Shown here in pieces: positions 26,884-35,232 of a stretch of DNA of 64,000 nucleotides (positions are counted from its first letter, which is position 1; each line of letters begins with the position of its first letter). The DNA is taken from positions 372,001 to 436,000 of the forward strand of contig NZ_FQWK01000002.1 of assembly GCF_900129655.1 (NCBI RefSeq), written 5' to 3'. The notes beneath the pieces were generated by a model. The model worked only from the letters and a program-made list of their open reading frames with translations. It had not been told where the DNA came from and ran no database searches. The position numbers and the translations under genes are program-made. The stretch comes from Bacteroides clarus YIT 12056 (lineage in GTDB: Bacteria; Bacteroidota; Bacteroidia; Bacteroidales; Bacteroidaceae).

Positions 26884-27096
26884 TTAATCTTCACATTCTT
26901 GTGTTTCCAAATCGAGATGAGGAGCGGACTTATTCTTTTTGACCCGTCCGTTTTTACGAAGAGCCTCGGCTATAATCCACTGAAGCTGTCCATTGGTACT
27001 ACGGAACTCATCGGCTGCCCATTTCTCGATAGCATCCATTGTCACAGCATCCACACGTAAGACAAAGCTTTTCGTTAAAGTCTCTTTTTTAGTCAC
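26884..27096 (-). CDS. Small Arc/ribbon-helix-helix DNA-binding protein
   Basis: 70 residues. SFVLRVDAVTMDAIEKWAADEFRSTNGQLQWIIAEAL follows the ribbon-helix-helix pattern: a short beta strand with alternating residues, then two helices. The N-terminus and the C-terminal tail are Lys-rich, and the end is acidic. Such proteins are small dimeric repressors, often antitoxins, but no toxin gene lies beside it. It has its own terminator and is probably a single-gene transcript. Confidence 0.75.
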   Translation of the reverse strand: MTKKETLTKSFVLRVDAVTMDAIEKWAADEFRSTNGQLQWIIAEALRKNGRVKKNKSAPHLDLETQECED

Positions 27097-27234
27097 TTAT
27101 ATACTTTATTAATGATTCATATCCTGCGTATGTTCACAGGATTTACAGCTTTATCGGTACAAAGTACTCCCGGTAGATTACCGAACGCCGTCTCTTCTCT
27201 TCCTTATAAATTAACAATAACTTCTTCGGAAAGT

Positions 27235-28431
27235 TTAGGGGACTGTCTTTTTTGCCGCGCTTCTTACTTCCTTAACCGCCACGGCCAACTGCCGCAAGGC
27301 TCTTTCCAGAACAGAACGGGGGCAACCGATATTCAATCGCATAAACCCTTCTCCCGGCTTACCGAACATTGTGCCGTCGTTCAATGCCAAACGGGCTTTT
27401 TCCACAAAAAACTTTACCAGTTCCTCTTGCGGCAGGCCTAATGCGCGACAATCCAAGAAAATCAGGTAAGAGGCCTGGGGACGTATCATACCGATACCCG
27501 GGATATGCTCCTTCAGATAATTCTCCGTAAAGTCTATATTGCCTTGTACGTATCCGAGCATCTGCTCCAGCCATTCTTCTCCATGCGTATAGGCTGCCGC
27601 AGCGCCGATATAGGCCAGCAAATGTCCTTCGCAGAACTCGCCCGCCTCCATAAAGTCCCGGAAACGGCGGCGAATATCTTCGTTTACCGCTATGGCGTAG
27701 GAACTGCCCAAGCCCGGCATATTAAAAGCTTTGCTGGGAGCCATAAAGGTAAGGGAATTCTGCGCGGCCGCCTCGGATACGGTGGCGAAAGGATGATGCT
27801 TATGGGGCGGCAAAGTGAGGTCGGCATGTATCTCGTCGGAAATTACCATAGTCCCGTTCTCTTGACAGATATCCGCTATCCGGCGCAACTCCCCGGTTGT
27901 CCAGACACGCCCGCCGGGATTATGAGGATTACAAAGAATAAGCGCCCTGCACCCTTGAATGTCCTTAGCGAAACGCTCGAAATTAATGTGATAATGCCCG
28001 TTATGCAAATCAAGCGGAGAGTAAACGACTTCACGTCCCATACGTTCGGTCACCAAAAAGAAAGGATGGTATACCGGAGTCATTACCATCACCTTATCGC
28101 CCGGCTTGGTAAAGCATTGCAAGGCAAAGGCTTGTCCACGCACAATACCGGGCACAAACGTCAGCATATCACGCGTGATATCCCATTGGTGACGCCTGTG
28201 CAACCAATGGCAAATAGAGGTATACCACTCTTCACAGGCGAAGGTATATCCCAAAACCGCATGGTCGAGACGTCTGCGCAAAGCGGCCATTACAAAAGGC
28301 GGCGTACGGAAATCCATATCGGCCACCCACATGGGAAGCAAATCGCTACGCCCCCATACATTCTCCACGCCGTCCCACTTTACGGAGTCCGTACCGCGGC
28401 GTTCGATCACTTCATCAAAATTATACTTCAT
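27235..28431 (-). CDS. MalY/PatB-type aminotransferase (cystathionine beta-lyase)
   Basis: 398 residues from the ATG at 28431; a TTG 9 bp upstream is less likely. It is a PLP-dependent fold-type I enzyme: N-terminal MKYNFDEVIERRGTDSVKWD, substrate segment LPMWVADMDFRTPP, and the PLP lysine in FMAPSKAFNMPGLGSSYA near residue 230. MalY/PatB enzymes cleave cystathionine or cysteine to release homocysteine or sulphide. It follows the CPBP protease gene by 15 bp and completes a three-gene operon with UbiA. Confidence 0.88.
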   Translation of the reverse strand: MKYNFDEVIERRGTDSVKWDGVENVWGRSDLLPMWVADMDFRTPPFVMAALRRRLDHAVLGYTFACEEWYTSICHWLHRRHQWDITRDMLTFVPGIVRGQAFALQCFTKPGDKVMVMTPVYHPFFLVTERMGREVVYSPLDLHNGHYHINFERFAKDIQGCRALILCNPHNPGGRVWTTGELRRIADICQENGTMVISDEIHADLTLPPHKHHPFATVSEAAAQNSLTFMAPSKAFNMPGLGSSYAIAVNEDIRRRFRDFMEAGEFCEGHLLAYIGAAAAYTHGEEWLEQMLGYVQGNIDFTENYLKEHIPGIGMIRPQASYLIFLDCRALGLPQEELVKFFVEKARLALNDGTMFGKPGEGFMRLNIGCPRSVLERALRQLAVAVKEVRSAAKKTVP

Positions 28432-28446
28432 AAGGTTCAAGTTGTT

Positions 28447-29064
28447 TTAAATAGGGAAAAAGATAAAAACAGCCACATCCCACAAAGAATGCGACAGGAT
28501 AATGGCGGCAAACCGATTCGGGAAGAAACGGTAAAGCGCTCCCCAAACCACACCTGCCACCAATGCCGCCATGATAAGCATGAAATTGCAAGAGCCGGCA
28601 TGTACCAGCGCGTACAAGGCCGTAGCCGCCGCAAACCCCGTATCGGGATTCTTCCAACGTTCGGAAAGCGTGCGTTGCACGTATCCCCGCCAGAAGATTT
28701 CTTCCGCAGGCCCTATCAAGACCAGCATCAAGGCAGCCAGCAACCAGGGAGACTCGCCTTCTTTCATACCGTAAATGGAATCTACCTGCGGACGGGCAAA
28801 GTCGAACATCCAAGCGGAAACCTTATCTCCCACCCAGAAAATCATCCATAAAGCAACGGCGATACCGACGCCCAGCAGGACATTGGAAGTACTCCATTTC
28901 ACCTCACGCCACCATCCGGGGCTGAACAGGGTGGCAAATACGGATAAGGTCAGTGCGGAACCGGTCATCATCCACCAGAAATTAACGGCAGGAGCCGTCC
29001 ACGGCGAAAACATGACGGTCCACAAAACAGCGGCCAATATAATAGTAAAAACTAATCTTTTCAT
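28447..29064 (-). CDS. CPBP-family intramembrane metalloprotease
   Basis: 205 residues with five to six transmembrane segments. The CPBP (Rce1-like) signature is present: E121-E122 and R126 (PAEEIFWRGYVQ), a later F-x3-H-type His (ALVHAGS) and a final H-x3-D-type motif (ILSHSLWD). Such proteins cut prenylated or other membrane proteins, or process peptides. The start overlaps the UbiA stop by 4 bp (ATGA), so translation is coupled. Confidence 0.88.
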   Translation of the reverse strand: MKRLVFTIILAAVLWTVMFSPWTAPAVNFWWMMTGSALTLSVFATLFSPGWWREVKWSTSNVLLGVGIAVALWMIFWVGDKVSAWMFDFARPQVDSIYGMKEGESPWLLAALMLVLIGPAEEIFWRGYVQRTLSERWKNPDTGFAAATALYALVHAGSCNFMLIMAALVAGVVWGALYRFFPNRFAAIILSHSLWDVAVFIFFPI

Positions 29065-29954
29065 ACGAATAAACCGGCTATGACAAATGATAAAGCGAAT
29101 ACCAAACTAAACAATAACTGGAGCTTTGCCGTCATCTCATCCAGATTGGCGATGGCGGCAACACCCTTTCCCGAAAACCGGGACATGACCCGGACATTGC
29201 CGACGGCAGGAACCAGCACAAGCAAGACTAACAACGTCCATAAAGGAAAAGTTCCGGCTGCTACGCAACCGGCAACCCAACCGAAAGGAAACAGTATCTC
29301 CGCGCAATAGAGAATCACGGATGTCCTTCCACCCAATTCCATTGCCAAAGTCTTGATGCTCGCCCGGGCGTCGGTCTGCATATCGCGGGTATTGTTGGCG
29401 TGCAGGATGGCCACCGTAATCAACCCTACGGGAATCGCTATCCACAGAACGTCCCACAGAAATACTCCGGTAGAGACATAGGCAGTCCCCAAAGTGGGCA
29501 AGAAAGCGTAAGCCATAAAGATAACGACGTCTCCCAACGCGTTGTACTTCAGCGGCGGATATAGAAGCGCGCACGCCGCACCGCCCAAACCGATATACAG
29601 CAGAGGGAAACCTGTACGCCACAATAATCCGAGACCTCCGGCAAGAGCCGCCAAAAGCAGGACTAACGACAAACGATATATTTCCTTAGGAGTAAACATC
29701 TTATCCGTCAACGTTTTCGCGCCGAACGTATCTTTCATATCAACCCCTTGTTTATAATCGAAATAATCGCTCCAAGTGTTTCCGGCCGCATGGAAAACGA
29801 CGATGTTCAACAAAGCCCATATACCGTTCGCCCAATTTATATCTTCCTTCATCCAAAACAGATAGGCCAGCGTCACCACCACCGGCATGGCCGAAGCGGG
29901 GAACGACCACGGACGCACGGCTATCATCCAGTCTTTAAAAGAATGTTTCTTCAT
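29061..29954 (-). CDS. UbiA-family prenyltransferase (MenA-like)
   Basis: 297 residues with eight or nine transmembrane segments. The first Asp-rich motif is NTWSDYFDYKQGVD (about 60-73) and the second is NNTRDMQTDARASIKTLA (about 186-203), both typical of the UbiA superfamily that transfers polyprenyl chains to aromatic acceptors. The likely product is an intermediate of menaquinone synthesis, since Bacteroides use menaquinone; a haem O or other UbiA role cannot be excluded. First gene of the operon with CPBP and PatB-like genes. Confidence 0.82.
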   Translation of the reverse strand: MKKHSFKDWMIAVRPWSFPASAMPVVVTLAYLFWMKEDINWANGIWALLNIVVFHAAGNTWSDYFDYKQGVDMKDTFGAKTLTDKMFTPKEIYRLSLVLLLAALAGGLGLLWRTGFPLLYIGLGGAACALLYPPLKYNALGDVVIFMAYAFLPTLGTAYVSTGVFLWDVLWIAIPVGLITVAILHANNTRDMQTDARASIKTLAMELGGRTSVILYCAEILFPFGWVAGCVAAGTFPLWTLLVLLVLVPAVGNVRVMSRFSGKGVAAIANLDEMTAKLQLLFSLVFALSFVIAGLFV

Positions 29955-30001
29955 TATATATTCGAGTTTTTGATTTTAAATGCGCTGAACAAAATTGTGT
30001 G

Positions 30002-30009
30002 CAAAAGTA
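30002..30009 (-). promoter_or_regulatory. -7 element for the UbiA operon
   Basis: CAAAAGTA on the plus strand reads TACTTTTG on the minus strand, 47 bp upstream of the UbiA start. The -33 region is weak. Confidence 0.45.
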
Positions 30010-30030
30010 CGAAATATCTTCGCTTTTGAG

Positions 30031-30038
30031 TAAATTTG
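30031..30038 (+). promoter_or_regulatory. -7 element for the HAD/helicase genes
   Basis: TAAATTTG fits TAnnTTTG exactly, 24 bp upstream of the ATG at 30063. It contains the TTG at 30036 that could be mistaken for a start codon of the HAD gene. It is divergent from the UbiA -7 element. Confidence 0.5.
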
Positions 30039-30062
30039 CCAACCAATTTAAAAGAGACCCAT

Positions 30063-30857
30063 ATGATTAAAGCTCTGTTTTTTGACATTGACGGTACGCT
30101 GGTGAGCTTCAAGACTCACCAAATTCCCGTTTCCACCATTGAAGCGCTGGAAGCCGCTAAAGCCAAAGGCATACAGATATTCATTTCCACCGGACGTCCG
30201 CGTGTCATCATCAACAACCTCGCCGCCCTGCAGGAACGGAAACTGATAGACGGCTACATCACCATGAACGGCGCCTATTGTTTTGTGGACGATACCGTCA
30301 TCTACAAAAGCCCCGTTCCGGCAGCCGAAGTGGATGCGCTGGCAAGTTTCTGCCACGAACGCAATATCCCCTGCATACTGGTAGGCGAACACGATATTTG
30401 CGTAAACCAGCCCGACGAGATCGTAACGGAGATATTCAACCATCAACTCAAAACGGACCCTATCGCGTCAAAGCCTTATACAAGCGATCATTCAGACAAG
30501 GAATATTACCAGCTGACACCCTTTATCACCATCGAAGAGGAACAAACCGTATTACCCTCCATTCCCAACTGCGAAATGGGACGCTGGCATCCGGCATTTG
30601 TAGACGTTACCGCCAAAGGAAATACCAAACAACACGGCATCGATGAGATAATCCGGCATTTCAACATTCGCCTGGAAGAAACAATGGCTTTCGGCGACGG
30701 TGGAAACGACATCAGCATGTTGCGCCATGCAGGTATCGGAGTGGCTATGGGCAATGCCAAAGACGACGTAAAAGCCGTGGCCGATTATGTCACCACGAGC
30801 GTTGATGACAATGGCATAGCCAATGCGCTAAAGCGGTACGGGATAATCGAGAGTTGA
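30063..30857 (+). CDS. Cof-type HAD-IIB phosphatase
   Basis: 264 residues from the ATG at 30063. Catalytic DIDGT (FFDIDGTLVSFK, residues 6-17) gives the nucleophile and acid Asp. Motif II is the S/T in FISTGRP (about 44-50), motif III a Lys in the cap (KGNTKQHGIDEI) and motif IV GDGGNDISML. Cof-type enzymes dephosphorylate sugar phosphates, nucleotides or cofactor intermediates; the substrate is not readable. The helicase gene starts 3 bp after its stop. Confidence 0.9.
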   Translation: MIKALFFDIDGTLVSFKTHQIPVSTIEALEAAKAKGIQIFISTGRPRVIINNLAALQERKLIDGYITMNGAYCFVDDTVIYKSPVPAAEVDALASFCHERNIPCILVGEHDICVNQPDEIVTEIFNHQLKTDPIASKPYTSDHSDKEYYQLTPFITIEEEQTVLPSIPNCEMGRWHPAFVDVTAKGNTKQHGIDEIIRHFNIRLEETMAFGDGGNDISMLRHAGIGVAMGNAKDDVKAVADYVTTSVDDNGIANALKRYGIIES

Positions 30858-30860
30858 ATC

Positions 30861-32603
30861 ATGCCGTTCGTACCCGATACCCAAAACAAGGAGTTTCAAG
30901 ATGCTTTGAACCTCATACAGTACACCCGCCAGTCCGTTTTTCTGACGGGGAAAGCGGGTACGGGCAAATCCACCTTTCTCCGGTATATCTGCGGGCATAC
31001 CAAGAAAAAGCATGTAGTGTTGGCTCCTACGGGAATTGCCGCCATCAATGCGGGCGGGAGTACATTGCACAGTTTCTTCAAGCTGCCTTTTTATCCTCTG
31101 CTGCCCGATGATCCCAATTTCAGCCTGCAGCGGGGACGCATCCACGAATTCTTTAAATATACCAAGCCGCATCGCAAGCTGCTTGAGGAGCTGGAGCTGG
31201 TTATCATTGACGAGATTTCTATGGTGCGGGCGGACATCATCGATGCCGTCGACCGTATTTTACGTGTCTATTCACGTAATCTGCGGGAACCTTTCGGCGG
31301 GAAACAACTTCTATTGGTAGGTGACGTCTTTCAGCTGGAACCGGTAGTGAAGGGAGACGAACGGGAAATACTGAACCGTTTCTATCCCACCCCCTATTTT
31401 TTCTCCGCAAGGGTCTTCAACCAGATAGACCTCGTCTCCATTGAATTGCAGACCGTCTATCGCCAAACCGACAAAGTTTTTGTCAGCGTACTGGACCACA
31501 TACGAAACAATACGGTGGGCGCTGCCGACCTGCAACTGCTCAACACCCGTTACGGCACACAGATAGAGCAGTCTGAAGCCGATATGTACATCACCCTCGC
31601 CACCCGCCGTGACAACGTGGACTATATCAACGATAAGAAACTCGCCGAACTGCCGGGAGACCCTGTAACATTTCATGGAGAAATCATGGGTGATTTCCCT
31701 GAAAGCAGTCTTCCCACTTCACAGGAACTGGTACTCAAACCGGGCGCGCAAATCATTTTCATCAAGAATGATTTCGACCGCCGGTGGGTAAACGGCACCA
31801 TCGGGATTGTCAGCGGTTTTGACCCCATTGAAGAGACGCTCTACGTCATTACGGACGATGGTAAGGAATGTGACGTGAAACGGGAATCATGGCGGAATAT
31901 CCGCTATAAATACAATGAAGAAAAGAAACAGATTGAGGAAGAGGAATTAGGAACTTTCACCCAGTATCCCGTACGATTGGCATGGGCCATCACTGTTCAT
32001 AAAAGTCAGGGGCTGACGTTCAGCCGGGTAGTTATCGACTTCACCGGAGGAGTGTTTGCCGGAGGACAAGCGTACGTAGCACTCAGCCGATGTACGTCTC
32101 TGGAAGGAATACAACTGAGGAAGCCTATCAGTCGCGCCGACGTATTCGTACGCCCCGAAATTACAGGATTTGCCGAACGTTTCAACAACCGTCAGGCCAT
32201 CGACCGCGCCCTGAAACAAGCGCAGGCGGACGTGCAATATGCAGCTGCTGCCAAAGCGTTCGACAAAGGGGATTTTGAGACTTTCCTCAACGAGTTCTTT
32301 AAAGCCATCCATTCCCGCTACGACATTGAAAAGCCCGTTGTGCAGCGTCTTATCCGCAAGAAATTGAATATCATCAATCAATTGCGTGAAGAGAACCGCG
32401 CGCTGAAACAGGCTGCCGTAGAGAAAGAAAAGTCGCTGGTGAAGTATGCCCGTGAATACATCATCATGGGTGACGAATGCCTTAAACTGGATATGAAGGA
32501 AGCCGCCATGAAGAATTATGAAAAGGCCGTTGCTCTCTGCCCCAAGTTCAAAGAGGCATGGAAGAAGATTAAAAAATTAGAGAAAGAGATGCTAAAAAGA
32601 TGA
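30861..32603 (+). CDS. Pif1-like superfamily 1 DNA helicase with TPR tail
   Basis: 580 residues. Walker A GKAGTGKST (30-38), motif Ia APTGIAAINAGGSTLHSFF, Walker B LVIIDEISMV (about 112-121), motif III GDVFQLEPV, and the C-terminal motif VI HKSQGLTFSRVVIDF place it in the Pif1/RecD-like helicases (5'-3' unwinding; role in replication or repair). After residue 430 comes a basic coiled region, then a single tetratricopeptide-like pair near 530-575 (MGDECLKLDMKEAAMKNYEKA). The TPR tail is unusual for a plain Pif1 and may bind a partner. It is coupled to the HAD gene (3 bp). Confidence 0.88.
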   Translation: MPFVPDTQNKEFQDALNLIQYTRQSVFLTGKAGTGKSTFLRYICGHTKKKHVVLAPTGIAAINAGGSTLHSFFKLPFYPLLPDDPNFSLQRGRIHEFFKYTKPHRKLLEELELVIIDEISMVRADIIDAVDRILRVYSRNLREPFGGKQLLLVGDVFQLEPVVKGDEREILNRFYPTPYFFSARVFNQIDLVSIELQTVYRQTDKVFVSVLDHIRNNTVGAADLQLLNTRYGTQIEQSEADMYITLATRRDNVDYINDKKLAELPGDPVTFHGEIMGDFPESSLPTSQELVLKPGAQIIFIKNDFDRRWVNGTIGIVSGFDPIEETLYVITDDGKECDVKRESWRNIRYKYNEEKKQIEEEELGTFTQYPVRLAWAITVHKSQGLTFSRVVIDFTGGVFAGGQAYVALSRCTSLEGIQLRKPISRADVFVRPEITGFAERFNNRQAIDRALKQAQADVQYAAAAKAFDKGDFETFLNEFFKAIHSRYDIEKPVVQRLIRKKLNIINQLREENRALKQAAVEKEKSLVKYAREYIIMGDECLKLDMKEAAMKNYEKAVALCPKFKEAWKKIKKLEKEMLKR

Positions 32604-32665
32604 TTCTCTTGCTTTTGAGAATATTAACGAGTACTTTTACATCCAACTTATAATCCCATAGCCCT

Positions 32666-33280
32666 ATGCTTCTGAAACTTTATAAAAGAAACAACAATCC
32701 GGCGGATTTGCAACAGGTAATCGATATTCTGAACGACGGCGGAATCATTATCTATCCTACCGATACCATGTATGCCATCGGCTGCCACGGATTAAAAGAA
32801 CGTGCAATAGAACGTATCTGCCAGCTCAAGAACATTGACCCGAAGAAGAACAATCTGTCCATTATCTGCTACGATTTGAGCAGTATCAGCGAATATGCCA
32901 AATTCGATAACAACACGTTCAAATTAATGAAACGCAACCTGCCGGGCGCTTTCACTTTTATCTTAAACGGCACCGTCCGCCTGCCGAAGATATTTCGTAA
33001 CCGCAAGGAAGTAGGAATCCGCATGCCCGACAACCCGATTATCCAGGAACTGGCACGCCTGCTGGACGCTCCCATCATGACTACCACACTCCCTTACGAT
33101 GAAAATGAAGACATTGAATATTGTACCGACCCCGAACTGATTGACGAGAAATTCGGTAATATCGTAGACTTGGTCATCGACGGCGGTATAGGCGGCATAG
33201 AGGGTTCTACAATAGTAAACTGCACTAATGGCGAGGCGGAAATCGTACGCCAGGGAAAAGGCCGGCTGGATGAAGGATAA
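32666..33280 (+). CDS. YrdC/Sua5/YciO-family threonylcarbamoyl-AMP synthase-like protein
   Basis: 204 residues. The YrdC fold is shown by IIYPTDTMYAIGCHGL (about 28-43), KKNNLSIICYDLSSISEYA (about 67-85), LPGAFTFILNGT, the substrate site GIRMPDNPI and the closing GSTIVNCT. Family members make threonylcarbamoyl-AMP for t6A37 of tRNA, or, in the YciO branch, related reactions. The short length without a Sua5 C-terminal domain and the sequence style point to the YciO/YrdC group. Confidence 0.85.
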   Translation: MLLKLYKRNNNPADLQQVIDILNDGGIIIYPTDTMYAIGCHGLKERAIERICQLKNIDPKKNNLSIICYDLSSISEYAKFDNNTFKLMKRNLPGAFTFILNGTVRLPKIFRNRKEVGIRMPDNPIIQELARLLDAPIMTTTLPYDENEDIEYCTDPELIDEKFGNIVDLVIDGGIGGIEGSTIVNCTNGEAEIVRQGKGRLDEG

Positions 33281-33356
33281 AATGCAGTCTCCCGTATACT
33301 TTGCAAAACTTTTCCGGCTCTTATGATGTTTCTTTTCCAAAGAAACAATACACTTT

Positions 33357-34367
33357 ATGAGTACAAAAGAGCAATACTGGAAATATTCGCTGATTACCAT
33401 TATCATCGGACTGGGGATTATCCTCTTCAGACAAATCACGCCTTTCTTGGGAGGTTTATTAGGAGCGTTGACTATTTATATACTGGTCAGACGCCAGATG
33501 ATTTATCTGTCCGAAAAACGAAAGATGAAACGCAGCATAGCCGCCACCATCATTACGGCAGAAGCTATTTTATGCTTCCTCGTTCCTTTGGCGTTGGTAG
33601 TATGGCTGGCTGTAATAAACCTGCAAAACATCAATCTCGATCCGCAAGCCATCATCGCCCCGTTTGAAGAAGCCGCCGCCGTTATTAAGGCCAAAACCGG
33701 ATATAACGTATTAGGCGGAGACAGCCTTTCATTCATCATTTCATCCCTGCCACGCATCGGGCAAACGCTAATGGGCGGTATCAGCAGCTTTGCCGTCAAT
33801 ATGTTCGTATTGGTTTTTGTTCTCTACTTCATGTTGATGGGTGGAAAGAAAATGGAGCGATATGTCAACGAGCTTCTTCCCTTCAATGAGGCCAACACGC
33901 AGGATGTAGTGCATGAAATCAATATGATTGTCCGTTCCAATGCCATCGGCATACCTTTGCTCGCCATTATACAAGGTGGAGTGGCCATGATCGGTTATTG
34001 GATATTCGGTGCCCCCAATATTTTATTCTCGGGATTTCTGACAGGTTTTGCCAGCGTCGTTCCCATGGTAGGTACGGCACTGATATGGGTTCCCATAGCC
34101 ATATACATGGCACTGATCGGTAATTGGTTCCAAGCGATCGGATTGGCAATCTTCGGCGCCCTCGTTATCTCCCAGCTCGATAACCTGATACGTTTTATCA
34201 TTCAGAAGAAGATGGCGGATATCCATCCGCTTATCACCATTTTCGGAGTAGTCATCGGTCTCTCTCTTTTTGGATTTATGGGTGTCATTTTCGGTCCGTT
34301 ACTACTTTCCTTATTCTTTCTCTTTGTCAATATGTTCAAAAAAGGATATCTGGACGGAGAAAGGTAA
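33357..34367 (+). CDS. AI-2E-family (UPF0118) transporter
   Basis: 336 residues with about seven or eight transmembrane segments. Typical signatures of the family: the start ITIIIGLGIILFRQITPFLGG, a long cytoplasmic/periplasmic middle domain, and the C-terminal block ASVVPMVGTALIWVPIAIY followed by DNLIRFIIQKKMADIHPLI and GVIFGPLL. The family was named for AI-2 export but most members transport Na+ or other solutes, so the substrate is open. 76 bp separates it from the YrdC-family gene. Confidence 0.87.
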   Translation: MSTKEQYWKYSLITIIIGLGIILFRQITPFLGGLLGALTIYILVRRQMIYLSEKRKMKRSIAATIITAEAILCFLVPLALVVWLAVINLQNINLDPQAIIAPFEEAAAVIKAKTGYNVLGGDSLSFIISSLPRIGQTLMGGISSFAVNMFVLVFVLYFMLMGGKKMERYVNELLPFNEANTQDVVHEINMIVRSNAIGIPLLAIIQGGVAMIGYWIFGAPNILFSGFLTGFASVVPMVGTALIWVPIAIYMALIGNWFQAIGLAIFGALVISQLDNLIRFIIQKKMADIHPLITIFGVVIGLSLFGFMGVIFGPLLLSLFFLFVNMFKKGYLDGER

Positions 34368-34392
34368 AGCGGTCATAATTAAGATATACGCA

Positions 34393-35046
34393 TCAGAAAC
34401 TGTAAAACTCCAGAATCCGTTGAAGCAGCATATCCTGCTCGACTTTATCCCGGGTAAGTTCCATTTGCTTGAAGTCGTACAGCAATTTCAATAAAGCGGC
34501 CGCCTGCTTTTCACAAAGGCAGGAACCATGAACCACCTCTACCCAATAAACAGTTTCTCCCCATACATCCGCCGAGAAATCAGGCAGAGTATTCATTAAG
34601 GCCGGCTTCTTCCTGACCTTACGGAAAGTCTCCGTCAGATACGATAATATATCGGACATCACCCGCTTACAACGCCCGCGAGAGTTTGAAGCCCCGTTCC
34701 TGAAACGCAATAAAAAATAATACCCCAACCACAAATAAACGGCGAACGTTTCCACACGGGACGCTTCTATTCTCTTCCAGAAAGAAGCCAAGGCGGTATC
34801 TATCTCTTCCAAAACCCCATCCGTATCACCATTTATATAATATTTCTGGGCGAGACATTCGAAAGTACATCCCCATTTGGCCATATCAACACAGCTTTGG
34901 GTGTCCCGCATTACCAGCCGCGCTTGTTCCAGCAGCTGAAACGCCTCTGTTTCAGACTCACGGCACGTATCGTAAAACCGCGACTGATGAAAGAGCAAGA
35001 TAGACTGACACAATAATCCATCCAAAGTGTATTCTGTACTTTCCAT
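34393..35046 (-). CDS. Helical protein of unknown function
   Basis: 217 residues, no signal peptide. It is mostly alpha-helical and rich in Leu, Cys and aromatic residues, with a pattern loosely like tetratricopeptide solenoids (FQLLEQARLVM, LAQKYYINGDTDGVLEEIDTAL) but no clear repeat. I do not recognise a family. It stands alone, convergent with the AI-2E gene, 186 bp from the GH88 gene. The reading frame and start (ATG at 35046) look sound. Confidence 0.55.
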   Translation of the reverse strand: MESTEYTLDGLLCQSILLFHQSRFYDTCRESETEAFQLLEQARLVMRDTQSCVDMAKWGCTFECLAQKYYINGDTDGVLEEIDTALASFWKRIEASRVETFAVYLWLGYYFLLRFRNGASNSRGRCKRVMSDILSYLTETFRKVRKKPALMNTLPDFSADVWGETVYWVEVVHGSCLCEKQAAALLKLLYDFKQMELTRDKVEQDMLLQRILEFYSF

Positions 35047-35185
35047 ATATAATTATTCATTAAGGCGCACGAAAATACAAATAAAGAAAGATATATCAAA
35101 TAAGATAATCAAAACAACCCCTGTTTCACTATCCATTTTATACCCTCGAGAACAAGTTTCGTTCGTCTCTTAAAAGCAATAAAGA

Positions 35186-35205
35186 AAGTGTGTCAAAATA
35201 CACTT
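35186..35205 (-). terminator. Weak hairpin after the GH88 gene
   Basis: AAGTGT (35186-35191) pairs with ACACTT (35200-35205). On the minus strand it is followed by TCTTTATTGCTTTT, 27 bp past the GH88 stop at 35233. It may end the glycosidase operon. Confidence 0.4.
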
Positions 35206-35232
35206 GATGATTTTTTAGGCACGGATTACACG

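Noticed and set aside
30036..30062. TTG start for the HAD phosphatase
   Set aside because: The TTG is the end of the -7 element TAAATTTG; the DIDGT motif is correctly placed from the ATG at 30063.
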